The position numbers were made by a program, and so were the translations under genes. The notes beneath the pieces were generated by a model. That model worked only from the letters and a program-made list of their open reading frames with translations, made no database searches and was not told where the DNA came from. Below are positions 24,569 to 33,677 of a stretch of DNA of 64,000 bases, one piece after another. Source of the DNA: JAEYOM01 sp036260935 (GTDB lineage Bacteria > Bacillota > Clostridia > Acetivibrionales > DTU013); NCBI GenBank assembly GCA_036260935.1, contig DATALQ010000022.1:1-64000 (forward strand), in the 5' to 3' direction. The stretch's first letter is position 1; every line of letters begins with the position of its first letter.

Positions 24569-25765
24569 TTAGTATTGGGCGGATAATTTATCTGCCAGGA
24601 ACCTCACTACTCTTTTAAAAAGGCCGAAGTATGCCATAAGGCTTTTGCCCCTGCTTTGCTTCAACCCGTCGGGATCAAATTTATGAAGGAACACGAGATT
24701 GTAGGCAAAAGTATTGCCGGCGGACCTTCCCATTTTATTTACAAGGCTTTTTTGAAACCCGGCTATATCTACCGGACCGATCTTTTCCGCATACACGGCC
24801 TTTTGTGCAATTGCGGCATCCATCGAATGTCTGCCCGCTCCGGTCCTGACAATGACCGCCGAGATCCCTTGATCGTTTTGCAGCAGTTTTCGATCCCATG
24901 CATCCCCTACGGTTATGTCGGCGCAGTTTCCAAGAGGATCGTCGCATATAGTACAGCGTATGCACGAGTATCTGGACAGGCAGTTATTCCACGCATCCAG
25001 GTACGGCATGCTGATCCGGCTTCCATCCGATGTTTCGACACTGAAGGAGCCCGGCCAGCCGTCCCCCCTGTATGACAGCCTCCTTACTCCGGAAGCCTTG
25101 ACTTTAAGCTTTCGCAGCAGCTTCAGCGTAGCTTTCCGCGAGGGTGTACATGCGCACATTACGCTGATTCTCAGCCTTATCTTATCCCTTAGCTCCGGCA
25201 GGTATTTTTGCAGCTCATTCAACGCATCGATTTCGCATGGCTTTCCAATAAACGCATACCGTTTGCCGTCCCCAAGTATGCTTTTCAGGGCTTCACAGTT
25301 TGAAACCGGCGAATATCTCGAACCCGACGCCATTAAAATGTCAGATTCGTTTCGGGCTGCAAATGTCCTGTTCGAGAGCGGGTCTGTTTCGTCCTGCCTT
25401 ACACAGATCGCACCGTCTATAAGGCCCTGTTTCAGCATGAATATCGCAAGACTGCTGATCACGCCCCCGGAGGCGGCATTGCGCCGTATATTGCTGTCAC
25501 TTGACCAGGCAATGTAATATCCGAGGCTGTCCGGTATTTTTAAAGGCAGCGGCATTCTTTTTTCCAGCCTGCTCAACAGGCGGCTGCCCGGACAAACCTT
25601 CAGGCAGAGGCCGCAGTGACTGCATAACGGTTCATTTACGCAAGGATAATTGTACTCGGCGCTCTTTTCCATACTTATGCAGTTTTTCCTGCAGACTGCG
25701 GTGCACGCGCCGCAGCCGGAACAAAGCCTTTTTCTTTTTATAAGGTTGACATTGTCTTTATCCAT
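24569..25765 (-). CDS. Coenzyme F420 hydrogenase/dehydrogenase beta-subunit family iron-sulfur protein
   Basis: 398 residues. Two 4Fe-4S motifs at the N-terminus (CSGCGACTAVCRKNC and CSHCGLCLKVCPG), then the FrhB/FdhB C-terminal domain (IRRNAASGGVISSLAIFML; FIGKPCEIDALNEL; CIRCTICDDPLGNCADITVGD). Members found in polysaccharide loci, commonly beside a pyruvyltransferase gene as here, are thought to carry out a redox step on a sugar or lipid intermediate, using ferredoxin and flavin; the substrate is unknown. The ATG at 25765 follows AAGG by 8 nt. Confidence 0.85.
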   Translation of the reverse strand: MDKDNVNLIKRKRLCSGCGACTAVCRKNCISMEKSAEYNYPCVNEPLCSHCGLCLKVCPGSRLLSRLEKRMPLPLKIPDSLGYYIAWSSDSNIRRNAASGGVISSLAIFMLKQGLIDGAICVRQDETDPLSNRTFAARNESDILMASGSRYSPVSNCEALKSILGDGKRYAFIGKPCEIDALNELQKYLPELRDKIRLRISVMCACTPSRKATLKLLRKLKVKASGVRRLSYRGDGWPGSFSVETSDGSRISMPYLDAWNNCLSRYSCIRCTICDDPLGNCADITVGDAWDRKLLQNDQGISAVIVRTGAGRHSMDAAIAQKAVYAEKIGPVDIAGFQKSLVNKMGRSAGNTFAYNLVFLHKFDPDGLKQSRGKSLMAYFGLFKRVVRFLADKLSAQY

Positions 25766-25776
25766 GATCCATACCT

Positions 25777-27015
25777 TTAACAATTCATAATGAATTCGAA
25801 CATGGAGCCGATCTCTTCCCTGACGTCCTTCAACGCTTTATTCAAAGCAGCCTTTATTTTTTTGCGGTTATCAAAGCAGCGTTCGATTTTGTCGATTATT
25901 TCTGCGATATCCATCGTCTTCGCATCGGCCACGCAATCCTTCATGCCGAATTTCTCCCATATGCCTGCAAATTTACGGCTGTAGGCTACGGGTACGGTCG
26001 GAATGCCCATCGAGACAGCGCCTATGCAGGCATGCATCCTCGATCCTATAAAAAAGTCGCACTTCCCGATAATAGCCTTGATCTGGTCTTCCGCATACCT
26101 TTCCTTGAATGTCCGGATATATGGGTATTTTTCACTCGTTTCAGAAGCTATGGTTTTACAAAGAGAATAATCGTCCTCCCGTCTGTCGAAGGGGCACAGA
26201 ACATGAGGTACGAGCAGGATATTACAGTTCTTCCGGGTGAAAAGTCCTATCACCTCACGTACCAGTTCCCTGTAGTCCGATTTCAAATCAAACTGGTTTT
26301 TGCTGGTGTAGCCTCCATTGTACAAAAGAGCGCTTATATTGATGCCTACGAGCGGCGCCTGTTCCTTCCGGCCGGCGAAGGCGGTGTCATCCGCCGGGGT
26401 ATTGCCGGCAGGCGGCATATTGAAGGCCATATCAGGTACCAGCGTTACGCGCGTTTTGGAGGTACGAAGGTCTTTGAGCAAATAGTCGAGGCTATTTATA
26501 TCCCTGGCATAATTCATATATGAGTTGTTTACGATGTACCTGCTTATGGCCCTGACAATCCTGTGGTTGAAGGGACCGAACGTCTGAGGCATAAGTATCA
26601 GCTTTTTTTTCAGTCTTATTGAAACAAGCTTGGGCAGAGATGTGTATATATACCTCTTTATGCCGTAAATATCCGTAAAGCTGTCACCAGCACTGAGGTC
26701 AAGGATCAGGTCGGCTTCGGAATAAAGGTCGGAAAGTGTGCCATTGGTACTGTTGGCGCTGTTGCGGCTTAAAAACAGGCTCCCCGGCAGGAGCTTCAAA
26801 TTTTGTTTCACGCTGGAGGGGATCTCCTCTATAACGAAGCTTTTGGCATTTTTAACGAATACCAGGTTTCGCTTTTCATTGGTCACAAAAGACAGTATCT
26901 TTACCTGTACATTGTCCGACACTTCGTAAATGCCGTTGAGCAAACCCCGCGTAAGTGCGTTTATCCCCATGTTTTCGCTTTGGAGGGATCCGCCGACTAT
27001 AAGTATCTTCTTCAT
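25777..27015 (-). CDS. Polysaccharide pyruvyl transferase family protein
   Basis: 412 residues. KKILIVGGSLQSENMGINAL at the N-terminus, LILMPQTFGPFNHRIVRAIS, ARDINSLDYL, LVPHVL and the C-terminal FFIGSRMHACIGAVSMGIPT with VAYSRKFAGIWEKF are the CsaB/WcaK/EpsO pattern. It transfers a pyruvate ketal from phosphoenolpyruvate onto a sugar of the repeat unit, giving acidity. Lies directly before the flippase in the operon order (2 bp gap). Confidence 0.9.
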   Translation of the reverse strand: MKKILIVGGSLQSENMGINALTRGLLNGIYEVSDNVQVKILSFVTNEKRNLVFVKNAKSFVIEEIPSSVKQNLKLLPGSLFLSRNSANSTNGTLSDLYSEADLILDLSAGDSFTDIYGIKRYIYTSLPKLVSIRLKKKLILMPQTFGPFNHRIVRAISRYIVNNSYMNYARDINSLDYLLKDLRTSKTRVTLVPDMAFNMPPAGNTPADDTAFAGRKEQAPLVGINISALLYNGGYTSKNQFDLKSDYRELVREVIGLFTRKNCNILLVPHVLCPFDRREDDYSLCKTIASETSEKYPYIRTFKERYAEDQIKAIIGKCDFFIGSRMHACIGAVSMGIPTVPVAYSRKFAGIWEKFGMKDCVADAKTMDIAEIIDKIERCFDNRKKIKAALNKALKDVREEIGSMFEFIMNC

Positions 27016-27017
27016 TT

Positions 27018-28532
27018 TTAATCTACCCTTTCCTTGCCGTAATCGACCCTCCCGGTTTTCAGCACCTTCGGGCTGCCGGTTTTCCTTAACCTCAAAAGCG
27101 AAAGCTTTCCTGTGTCAAAGTCCGCCAGGCCCAGTTTAGTCAGCGTATACATGCAGGTTATGAATGCCGCGGGCCCGAATACGAAAAACTTCGCGATATA
27201 ATTCAGAACAACAAGGTTTGAAAGCAGGTAAAAAGGAAGGACTACGGTCAGAGATACAAGGAAAATTTTGAGCAGACGGCCGTAAGGCATGAGGTCCCTG
27301 ATCCTTTGTCCCGAAAATCTGCCGATCTGGTAAAGCTGCAGGAGTATTACCGCGACATGCATTATAACCCCGGAAAGTGCGGCGCCTTCCATGCCCATGG
27401 ACGGGATCAGTATTATGTTGAATGCCACGTTTATGGCTATACTTATCAGCATATTGTATATGGTCACTTTCTGCCTGCCCATTATAATGAGCATGTTGCC
27501 GAAAACCGTACACGACAGAGGCAGCCTAAGCAGACGTATGAGAAAAACAGGGATACAGGACAAGAATTTCTCCGAAAACAGAAAACTGACGTATCCCATG
27601 TTGAAAAAGGCCAGAATGAAGAAAACCGGGAAAATAAGAACCGCTCCTGTTACCGTTATCTTCCCCCATATCAGCAGCGCTTTTCCTATATCGTGATTCG
27701 TATTGTACTCCTTCGACATGTAGGGTAAGGCCGCAGTTGCGAGCGAAACCGTTACAAGGCTCACGACGGGTATTTCCATGGCGCCGGTGGAATAGACGGC
27801 AAATTCAGCAGTCGTGAAGTACCCGGAGATTATCAGCTTGTCAAGGTGCGTATTGAGCACCTGTACGATACCCACCAGACCCAATGGGATGCAATAAACG
27901 AATTGTTCGCGCAAAAAGCCCATATCCGGAGAAAACCGGACTTTCAGCCGATTCAGTATGAAGGCCAGTAAAACAAGGAACCGCAGCGCTTCGAGTGCCG
28001 ACATGGCAGTTATTATGACAGAGAGCCTTCCATTTTTATAGATAACAAAGATTAATGCTATAAGAAAAAGGACGTAATATATGCAATTGCAAATTGAAAA
28101 CTTTTTTGCAAATTCAGCCGAAACAAACAGATTTTCTATAAAGCTTGAAGCGACCAATATAAAGATATACGCAGAGAAGCCAAGCAGGTAGTCGTCTATA
28201 TTTTCGATATTGAGAGAAGCCGATATCTGGTACTTGAATACGGTGAAGACCAGTGAGCTCGCAAGCGCCAATAAAAGGCTGATGAGCAGGGTGTTCGTAA
28301 TCAATTTGTCTCTTTGCCCGGCTTTGATATTTTTGTAGTAATAGCTCACGGATATTGGAATCCCGAGCGGCGCTATGGCAAGTATCACTGTCGACAGCGT
28401 TATAAGCTGTCTATATGTGCCATATATCCCGATCGGGATGACGCGTGTCATTACCATCACTACAGCCATCATTACAACGCTGCGGATACCCTTGCTCAAA
28501 GTCAGGTAAAAGGAATCCTTCAGTATGTTCAT
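27018..28532 (-). CDS. Polysaccharide flippase (Wzx/MATE-like)
   Basis: 504 residues with about 14 hydrophobic segments in the Polysacc_synt layout (MNILKDSFYLTLSKGIRSVV; LITLSTVILAIAPLGIPISV; GLVGIVQVLNTHLDKLIISG; AVYSTGAMEIPVVSLVTVSL). It moves the finished undecaprenyl-diphosphate-linked repeat unit across the membrane for Wzy polymerisation. Overlaps the acetyltransferase stop by 4 bp (ATGA). Confidence 0.9.
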   Translation of the reverse strand: MNILKDSFYLTLSKGIRSVVMMAVVMVMTRVIPIGIYGTYRQLITLSTVILAIAPLGIPISVSYYYKNIKAGQRDKLITNTLLISLLLALASSLVFTVFKYQISASLNIENIDDYLLGFSAYIFILVASSFIENLFVSAEFAKKFSICNCIYYVLFLIALIFVIYKNGRLSVIITAMSALEALRFLVLLAFILNRLKVRFSPDMGFLREQFVYCIPLGLVGIVQVLNTHLDKLIISGYFTTAEFAVYSTGAMEIPVVSLVTVSLATAALPYMSKEYNTNHDIGKALLIWGKITVTGAVLIFPVFFILAFFNMGYVSFLFSEKFLSCIPVFLIRLLRLPLSCTVFGNMLIIMGRQKVTIYNMLISIAINVAFNIILIPSMGMEGAALSGVIMHVAVILLQLYQIGRFSGQRIRDLMPYGRLLKIFLVSLTVVLPFYLLSNLVVLNYIAKFFVFGPAAFITCMYTLTKLGLADFDTGKLSLLRLRKTGSPKVLKTGRVDYGKERVD

Positions 28533-29200
28533 CGTATTTGCGGCCTTCCTTGTTCGTTATTTATAAATTCAATGAATCTGTCCGTGCGGGAAAAGTATTT
28601 TATATGCGACTTCAGTTTTTCCGGGGCCCAATCCCACCATTTTGACCGCTTTATCCTTTCGATCGTCCTGGGATCGAATCTGTATCCGATGATCCTGGCC
28701 GGGACTCCGGCGACTATTGCATAGTCCGGGACATTCTTCGTTACGACGGCTCCCGCTCCGATTACCGCCCCATCGCCTATACGTTCGGCCGAAGCCAGTA
28801 AAATGGCATTCTGCCCTATCCATACGTCATTCCCGATAACCTTGAGTCTGTATCCGATCAGATTCTCGCCGGGAATACTGCCCATTCTTTCGTTGAAAAA
28901 CACAGGATGCGTAGAAACATACTCACATGGATGATCCCTGTTATAAATGTGTACATTGCTGGCAATCGAGCAGTATTTGCCTATTACTGTGTTTTTGTTG
29001 ACGTTTTCAATCCTGAAACAGCCTCCGTAGCTTCCCTCTCCGATGGAAACGCCATGATACTCCCGGAGGATCCTCCTGAGCCATGAAGAGTACATCTCTC
29101 CGCCGTCGTACTTTTTTACGAAATTACGCAGCGTTCCCCTCAGCCTGTTCCCGCACCATTCATATAAAATGTATATTATTCTGAAAACAAATATTTTCAT
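28529..29200 (-). CDS. Hexapeptide-repeat O-acetyltransferase (CatB-like)
   Basis: 223 residues. Left-handed beta-helix repeats are seen as VIGKYCSIASNVHI, VIGNDVWIGQNAILLA, RIGDGAVIGAGAVVTKNV and YAIVAGVPARIIGYRF. The segment YNRDHPCEYVSTHPVFFN holds the His typical of the xenobiotic/streptogramin acetyltransferase subgroup. Here it most likely acetylates a sugar of the repeat unit with acetyl-CoA. Overlaps the polymerase stop codon by 4 bp. Confidence 0.88.
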   Translation of the reverse strand: MKIFVFRIIYILYEWCGNRLRGTLRNFVKKYDGGEMYSSWLRRILREYHGVSIGEGSYGGCFRIENVNKNTVIGKYCSIASNVHIYNRDHPCEYVSTHPVFFNERMGSIPGENLIGYRLKVIGNDVWIGQNAILLASAERIGDGAVIGAGAVVTKNVPDYAIVAGVPARIIGYRFDPRTIERIKRSKWWDWAPEKLKSHIKYFSRTDRFIEFINNEQGRPQIR

Positions 29201-30669
29201 TTCCCCGCCCTATCCATCGAAATTTTTGCAGCAGCAATACCGGCGACAAGCCACAGATATTTGAGAGTGCCTATTTCATCGACGGTAAACAGCGATACGA
29301 AATACGAAATAAAAATGAACAGAAAGCATAGGTTGAATTCCCTGTCGAGCGTCCTGAAAAAGCCCTTGATACATGAATAAACCAGTCCGGATATGAAGGC
29401 CAGTGTGGAAATCAGACCGGCCAGTCCCATTTCGATATATTTCAGGATATAATAGTTGTCTATCGATACGATCCTTATTTCCCTGGTGTTACTGATACCC
29501 GGAACCCAGTCGTACACTTCGTTCAGCCTGAAAAAGCTCATCCCCCTGCCGACCCAGATTTGACCGCCCCCGACAAGTTTTCGGGCCAGATCGAACAGGT
29601 ACAGCCTGTATACCGAAGCATTGCCATTGGCGCCGAAGGAACCACCGCTGTCTCTCATCATAACGGCATCGAAAATCGCCATGAAAAAATTTCTTACAAA
29701 TCCGGGCAGCGCCCTGGCTGCAAGACCGGCCACCAATGCTCCAACAAAAAGAACTCCCAGCATGAACAGGACCTGCTTGGTTCTTTTGCCCGAGAAAATA
29801 AAATACAGGATCAGACCGATCACAAGAGCCAGCATCGGACCTCTTGACAGGGTGAGAAAAAAGTTGACCAGTAGCAGTAGTATGACGCCAAAATAAGCTG
29901 TTTTTACTTTCGTCGATTTGCTCGTCCGCCATTTGTATATGCCTATGGGTATAGCCATGAGCAGGAAATTGCAGAATGCCAGCGGATGCCCGAAGGGCCC
30001 CTCTATCCTGTTCCTGCCAAGCCTCTGGTATGACGCGGAAGACAACAGCTGCCTGCCGGACTTGACTATGTCGAGGCGTGAAAAGAGGTTAGTGCCCGAC
30101 AGGAATTCCACGATGCCGATAAAAGCTATCACCAAAGCGGCAAACAGGAAGCATTTAACCGCTCTGTCCACATCTGCGCCGTCACCCGCTCTTAGGAATA
30201 TATACACTCCGATCATGATATTTTCGAGCAAAAAGGAAACGATTATTTTGAAGGATTCTACGCTGGGATACGAAAGATAATTCAATATAAAGGAAAGCAG
30301 TAAAAGTACTATGGAAAACAAAAGCAGCTTAAGTCCGTTTCCAAACGAAACCTCTTTGATCCTTCTGAATTTTTCCCTGTTGAAAACCAGATCGAACAGG
30401 ATCGCATAAACCAGCAACAGCCGGCCGATCGTCAACAGAGGAAACGACCCTCCCGGATCGAATGCAAAATAGCTTGGCAATAAAGGATATAAAAAAATGA
30501 ACGCAAAAAATACTTTTTCCTTAAAGCGCAGAGATATCAAAAACACGAGCATGCCGAAGGCGGCAACCAGACTGAGGAGCGGATAGTTTGCAGCACTGAT
30601 TAAAAATGAGATGCATGCAATAAGCCCGGTAAATATTAGTATGGTTCGGTTTTTCAATATCAGTTCCAT
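29197..30669 (-). CDS. O-antigen ligase/Wzy-type polymerase
   Basis: 490 residues, roughly 10-12 membrane segments (TILIFTGLIACISFLISAA; LLLFSIVLLLLSFILNYL; VILLLLVNFFLTLSRGPMLA), with the large extracytoplasmic loop containing WVGRGMSFFRLNEVYDWVPG and SIDNYYILKYIEMGL, as in Wzy_C/O-antigen ligase proteins. It polymerises flipped repeat units. The position between the chain-length protein and flippase supports polymerase over ligase. Confidence 0.85.
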   Translation of the reverse strand: MELILKNRTILIFTGLIACISFLISAANYPLLSLVAAFGMLVFLISLRFKEKVFFAFIFLYPLLPSYFAFDPGGSFPLLTIGRLLLVYAILFDLVFNREKFRRIKEVSFGNGLKLLLFSIVLLLLSFILNYLSYPSVESFKIIVSFLLENIMIGVYIFLRAGDGADVDRAVKCFLFAALVIAFIGIVEFLSGTNLFSRLDIVKSGRQLLSSASYQRLGRNRIEGPFGHPLAFCNFLLMAIPIGIYKWRTSKSTKVKTAYFGVILLLLVNFFLTLSRGPMLALVIGLILYFIFSGKRTKQVLFMLGVLFVGALVAGLAARALPGFVRNFFMAIFDAVMMRDSGGSFGANGNASVYRLYLFDLARKLVGGGQIWVGRGMSFFRLNEVYDWVPGISNTREIRIVSIDNYYILKYIEMGLAGLISTLAFISGLVYSCIKGFFRTLDREFNLCFLFIFISYFVSLFTVDEIGTLKYLWLVAGIAAAKISMDRAGK

Positions 30670-30683
30670 ATTATCAACTACCC

Positions 30684-31370
30684 TTACAGTAATGTTTTTA
30701 TATGTTTCATGTCCGGTATGGCGGCAAGCACAGGGATCCCCAGATATTTAACGATATCCTCGCCGTTTCTGATGACGACCGAGCCGGCATATTCGATAAA
30801 GAATATTATCACGGCGCAAAACATGATACCTGCCAGGATGGACAGTCCGACGTTCTTCCTGGTGTCGTCATTGGAAGGAACGGTAGGTACCGCTGCCCTG
30901 TCGAGAATTTTGATAACGGGCATTTGCATGAGCCTGTCTGTCTTTTCTACAAACTGTTCGGAAAGCTTATTTGCCATATCGCTGGCCAATTTGGGGTCGG
31001 AGTCCATTACCGAAAGGCTGACTATAAATGAATTCCTGTCGGAGAAAACCATGTTGACGTTCCCTGAAAAGCGCGATACAGAGTAATCCTTCAAGCCAAG
31101 GGCGTCAAGAGCTTCCCTGATGGAGCTCTGGCTTTTTACTATTTCTCCGTAATTCCTTATGGCATTCTGGGCACTTGTTATATCTCCATAAATAGCGGTG
31201 ATTCTTGTATCGCTGAAGGAATTGAATATGTACATGGACGCTTTTGCCTCATATACGGGCACCGTTTTATAAACGCTTACATAAAAGGCTCCCGCTCCTG
31301 CAAGTACAGGTATCAGTATGATCAGCCAAAACCATTTTGCTAAAATTCTAAAAATGTACCTGACTTCCAT
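30684..31370 (-). CDS. Polysaccharide chain-length determinant (Wzz/CapA/YveK type)
   Basis: 228 residues. N-terminal TM (WFWLIILIPVLAGAGAFYV), an extracytoplasmic helical region and a C-terminal TM (VGLSILAGIMFCAVIIFFI) preceded by the Pro-rich ILDRAAVPTVPSNDD motif, the Wzz layout. It works with the separate tyrosine kinase encoded upstream, whose activity it is expected to stimulate. The ATG at 31370 lies after GAGGAGCAGGAAG; the frame extends 16 codons further but has no better site. Confidence 0.9.
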   Translation of the reverse strand: MEVRYIFRILAKWFWLIILIPVLAGAGAFYVSVYKTVPVYEAKASMYIFNSFSDTRITAIYGDITSAQNAIRNYGEIVKSQSSIREALDALGLKDYSVSRFSGNVNMVFSDRNSFIVSLSVMDSDPKLASDMANKLSEQFVEKTDRLMQMPVIKILDRAAVPTVPSNDDTRKNVGLSILAGIMFCAVIIFFIEYAGSVVIRNGEDIVKYLGIPVLAAIPDMKHIKTLL

Positions 31371-31414
31371 CTTCCTGCTCCTCTCCAAAATAAGTGTATT
31401 CCTGCCGTTTACGC

Positions 31415-32083
31415 TCAATACGCTTTCGAGTCTCCCAGAAGTACGGGGATCGTTCTCAGTATAATTTTGAAATCATTGATCAGGCTCCTTTCTCTGATGT
31501 ATTTTAAATCGAGCCTGACCATTTCCTCGAAGCCAACCTCATTTCTGCCGCTGACCTGCCAAAGGCCGGTAAGTCCGGGTTTTACGGAAAGCCTGAGATC
31601 ATGCCAGGCGTCGTATTTTACGACCTCGCGCGGTATCGGCGGCCGGGGGCCTACTATGCTCATATCTCCCTTCAGGATGTTGAAGAGCTGAGGCAGTTCA
31701 TCTATACTGGTTTTCCTGATGATCCTGCCTACTGATGTTACCCTTGGGTCCAGGCGCATTTTGAACATGTTCCCCGGCACATCGCTGTTGTTCTCAAATT
31801 TATCGAAGAGCATTTCGGCGTTGCTTACCATCGAACGGAATTTGAGCATCCTGAATATCCTTCCTTTGTAGCCGTTTCTCTCCTGTATGAAAAATACCCC
31901 TCCGGGCGAGTTCAATTTGATCAGCAGCGCGGTAATGATAAACACCGGCGATAGCAATATGATCCCGACAAGCGAACCTACTATGTCCACTATTCTTTTC
32001 ACTATGGTATAAAACAGCGAGACATTGCCGAACAGACCCCGCTGATCGATGACAGTCCTGACCTCAGCCAATTTCTCTTCCAT
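31415..32083 (-). CDS. Undecaprenyl-phosphate sugar phosphotransferase (priming glycosyltransferase)
   Basis: 222 residues. One hydrophobic hairpin (DIVGSLVGIILLSPVFIITA) then the catalytic domain: VFFIQERNGYKGRIFRMLKF RSM block, RKTSIDELPQLFNIL, MSIVGPRPPIP and LSVKPGLTGLWQVSGRN. It is the short WcaJ/PglC-like form without the N-terminal four-helix membrane region. It starts the repeat unit by moving a sugar-1-phosphate (often glucose or galactose) to undecaprenyl phosphate. Overlaps the phosphatase gene by 20 bp. Confidence 0.93.
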   Translation of the reverse strand: MEEKLAEVRTVIDQRGLFGNVSLFYTIVKRIVDIVGSLVGIILLSPVFIITALLIKLNSPGGVFFIQERNGYKGRIFRMLKFRSMVSNAEMLFDKFENNSDVPGNMFKMRLDPRVTSVGRIIRKTSIDELPQLFNILKGDMSIVGPRPPIPREVVKYDAWHDLRLSVKPGLTGLWQVSGRNEVGFEEMVRLDLKYIRERSLINDFKIILRTIPVLLGDSKAY

Positions 32084-32780
32084 AATTGGTCGTACCCCCA
32101 TTGACAGTGATCATTTCGTATGCATTTGATTCCAAAAGCCTGACGGCATACTCCTCACTGCAGAGCTGATACAATTTACGGACAGCCGCAGGGTACAGGT
32201 TTATATAGTCTGCTGTACAATGCGCATTTGACGCCACAAAGTCGACCGCCTTGATTTTCAGAAGATGTCGGGCAAATTCCTTCACCCGTGTGCCATAGAT
32301 CCCCACGATGCTTCCGGCATCGATCTGTATCCTGCAATTAGCCGTATGTATCAGCTGTATAAATGAGTGAAAGCTTCTGATTATTTTCCTGTTCCTTTCG
32401 GGGTGTGCAACTATTATCCTGGTATCGGCAGCCGACAGTTTGTAGATGAGCCTGGCAATGTTCTCAAACGGAACGCCGTAAGGCATTTCAATCAGCAGGT
32501 ATTGAGAATTATCGAAATTTATGTTCTTCAAGACATAATCATCCGCCGATACTTCATTCCCCAAACGGATATCCACATGATAATCCGCCGCCTTGCTCGC
32601 AAGAAGCTCGAATTTTTCACGAACCCCTTCATTGCTGAATATACCGTTCTGAAAATGAGGTGTAGCTATAATCGTATTTATTTCCGACCTTTCGGCTGCT
32701 TCGATCATCCTCAGCGATTCATCCAGGCAGCTCGAACCGTCGTCAACTCCAAAAATCAGGTGACTGTGGATATCGATCAT
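32064..32780 (-). CDS. CpsB/CapC-type PHP tyrosine phosphatase
   Basis: 238 residues. MIDIHSHLIFGVDDGSSCLD is the metal-binding PHP start (HxH); IIATPHFQNG, VAHPERN and FVASNAHCT give the further ligands. Manganese-dependent removal of phosphate from the cognate BY-kinase, tuning polymer output. The ATG at 32780 follows GGGGGGTG; five extra codons upstream in frame are unlikely. Eighteen bp after the kinase gene. Confidence 0.92.
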   Translation of the reverse strand: MIDIHSHLIFGVDDGSSCLDESLRMIEAAERSEINTIIATPHFQNGIFSNEGVREKFELLASKAADYHVDIRLGNEVSADDYVLKNINFDNSQYLLIEMPYGVPFENIARLIYKLSAADTRIIVAHPERNRKIIRSFHSFIQLIHTANCRIQIDAGSIVGIYGTRVKEFARHLLKIKAVDFVASNAHCTADYINLYPAAVRKLYQLCSEEYAVRLLESNAYEMITVNGGTTNYGREIG

Positions 32781-32798
32781 TATTGCACCCCCCAAAAA

Positions 32799-33605
32799 TC
32801 AAGCATGTACCATTTTGTTTTCGTTACCGATTTTACTGTCCGTAAGCTTGCCGTCGTTAAGGAGCTTGCCGTCATTTCCGTTTCTGGCGGTGATCCCTAG
32901 TTTTTCAAGCTCAGGCAGTTCTTTTGTTCTCGACTTCCTGCAGTATCTCTGGTAACTTAAGTATGTTTTGATGCTTCTTCTGTTTATTTTGGACAGGACC
33001 GCTCCAATCAGTCTGACATTAGCCCTATCAAGCTGTTCTTTTGCCTTGAGGACCGTGCGGTAGTCGTGCATTCCCGATTGAACGACCAGGATCGCCGCGT
33101 CCGTATTTGCAGCAATTACTGCACTGTCTATTGCGCCTCCCAGCGGAGGAGCGTCTACGAGCACAACGTCGAAACCCTCGCTAAGACTTAAGATAAAGCT
33201 TTTGAGCTGTGCAGAATCGATCAGCATCTCAGGGTTCAGAAGGCTCGATCCCAATGATAAATAGTAGAGGTTTTTTATGGTGGTATCCTTGACAAGCTTC
33301 CCTGGGTATGTCCTATTTAGTTCATTTTTTGAAGCTAACTGCTTGATTTCGTTTTCGGCCGTCTTTTGTTTTCTCTGCTTTCTGAATTCAGCGTCGACGA
33401 GAAGCGTCCTGAATTCGGAATTGGCCAGTATTTTGGCCAGTTTCAGTGCAATAGTCGTCTTACCTTCACCCTGGCTGCAGCTTGTTATTGTTATAGTTTT
33501 AATCCTGCCTTCCTTCCCGCAAAACATGATATTGGATTTCAGCACCCTGAATGCTTCCTGCAGGACTCTTGACTCCATTTCCTTCTTCTTTTTACCTGAA
33601 AACAT
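32799..33605 (-). CDS. CpsD/CapB-type tyrosine kinase (BY-kinase)
   Basis: 268 residues. Walker A SCSQGEGKTT (42-51), Walker A' as LLVDAEFRK (68-76; DADLRKP in most), Walker B VVLVDAPPLGGAID. It phosphorylates itself and controls Wzx/Wzy assembly through the chain-length protein. Unlike most family members, there is no terminal tyrosine cluster: the tail holds only YLSYQRYCRKSRT and then a repetitive stretch, NDGKLLNDGKLTDSK. It follows the 234-bp leader with the structured RNA candidate. AGGGAGAGTGG lies upstream of the ATG. Confidence 0.88.
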   Translation of the reverse strand: MFSGKKKKEMESRVLQEAFRVLKSNIMFCGKEGRIKTITITSCSQGEGKTTIALKLAKILANSEFRTLLVDAEFRKQRKQKTAENEIKQLASKNELNRTYPGKLVKDTTIKNLYYLSLGSSLLNPEMLIDSAQLKSFILSLSEGFDVVLVDAPPLGGAIDSAVIAANTDAAILVVQSGMHDYRTVLKAKEQLDRANVRLIGAVLSKINRRSIKTYLSYQRYCRKSRTKELPELEKLGITARNGNDGKLLNDGKLTDSKIGNENKMVHA

Positions 33606-33638
33606 AATCCACTCTCCCTTATAACACTTTGGTTCAAA

Positions 33639-33667
33639 GAAAATTTTTCGTTTGTAGAAAAATTTTC
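33639..33667 (-). terminator. AT-rich hairpin, possible attenuator before the kinase gene
   Basis: GAAAATTTTTC (33639-33649) and GAAAAATTTTC (33657-33667) form a perfect 11-bp inverted repeat with a 7-nt loop; on the minus strand TTTG follows. The stem has only two GC pairs, so terminator strength is doubtful. It sits between the structured RNA candidate and the kinase start codon. Confidence 0.45.
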
Positions 33668-33677
33668 TTACCTCAGC

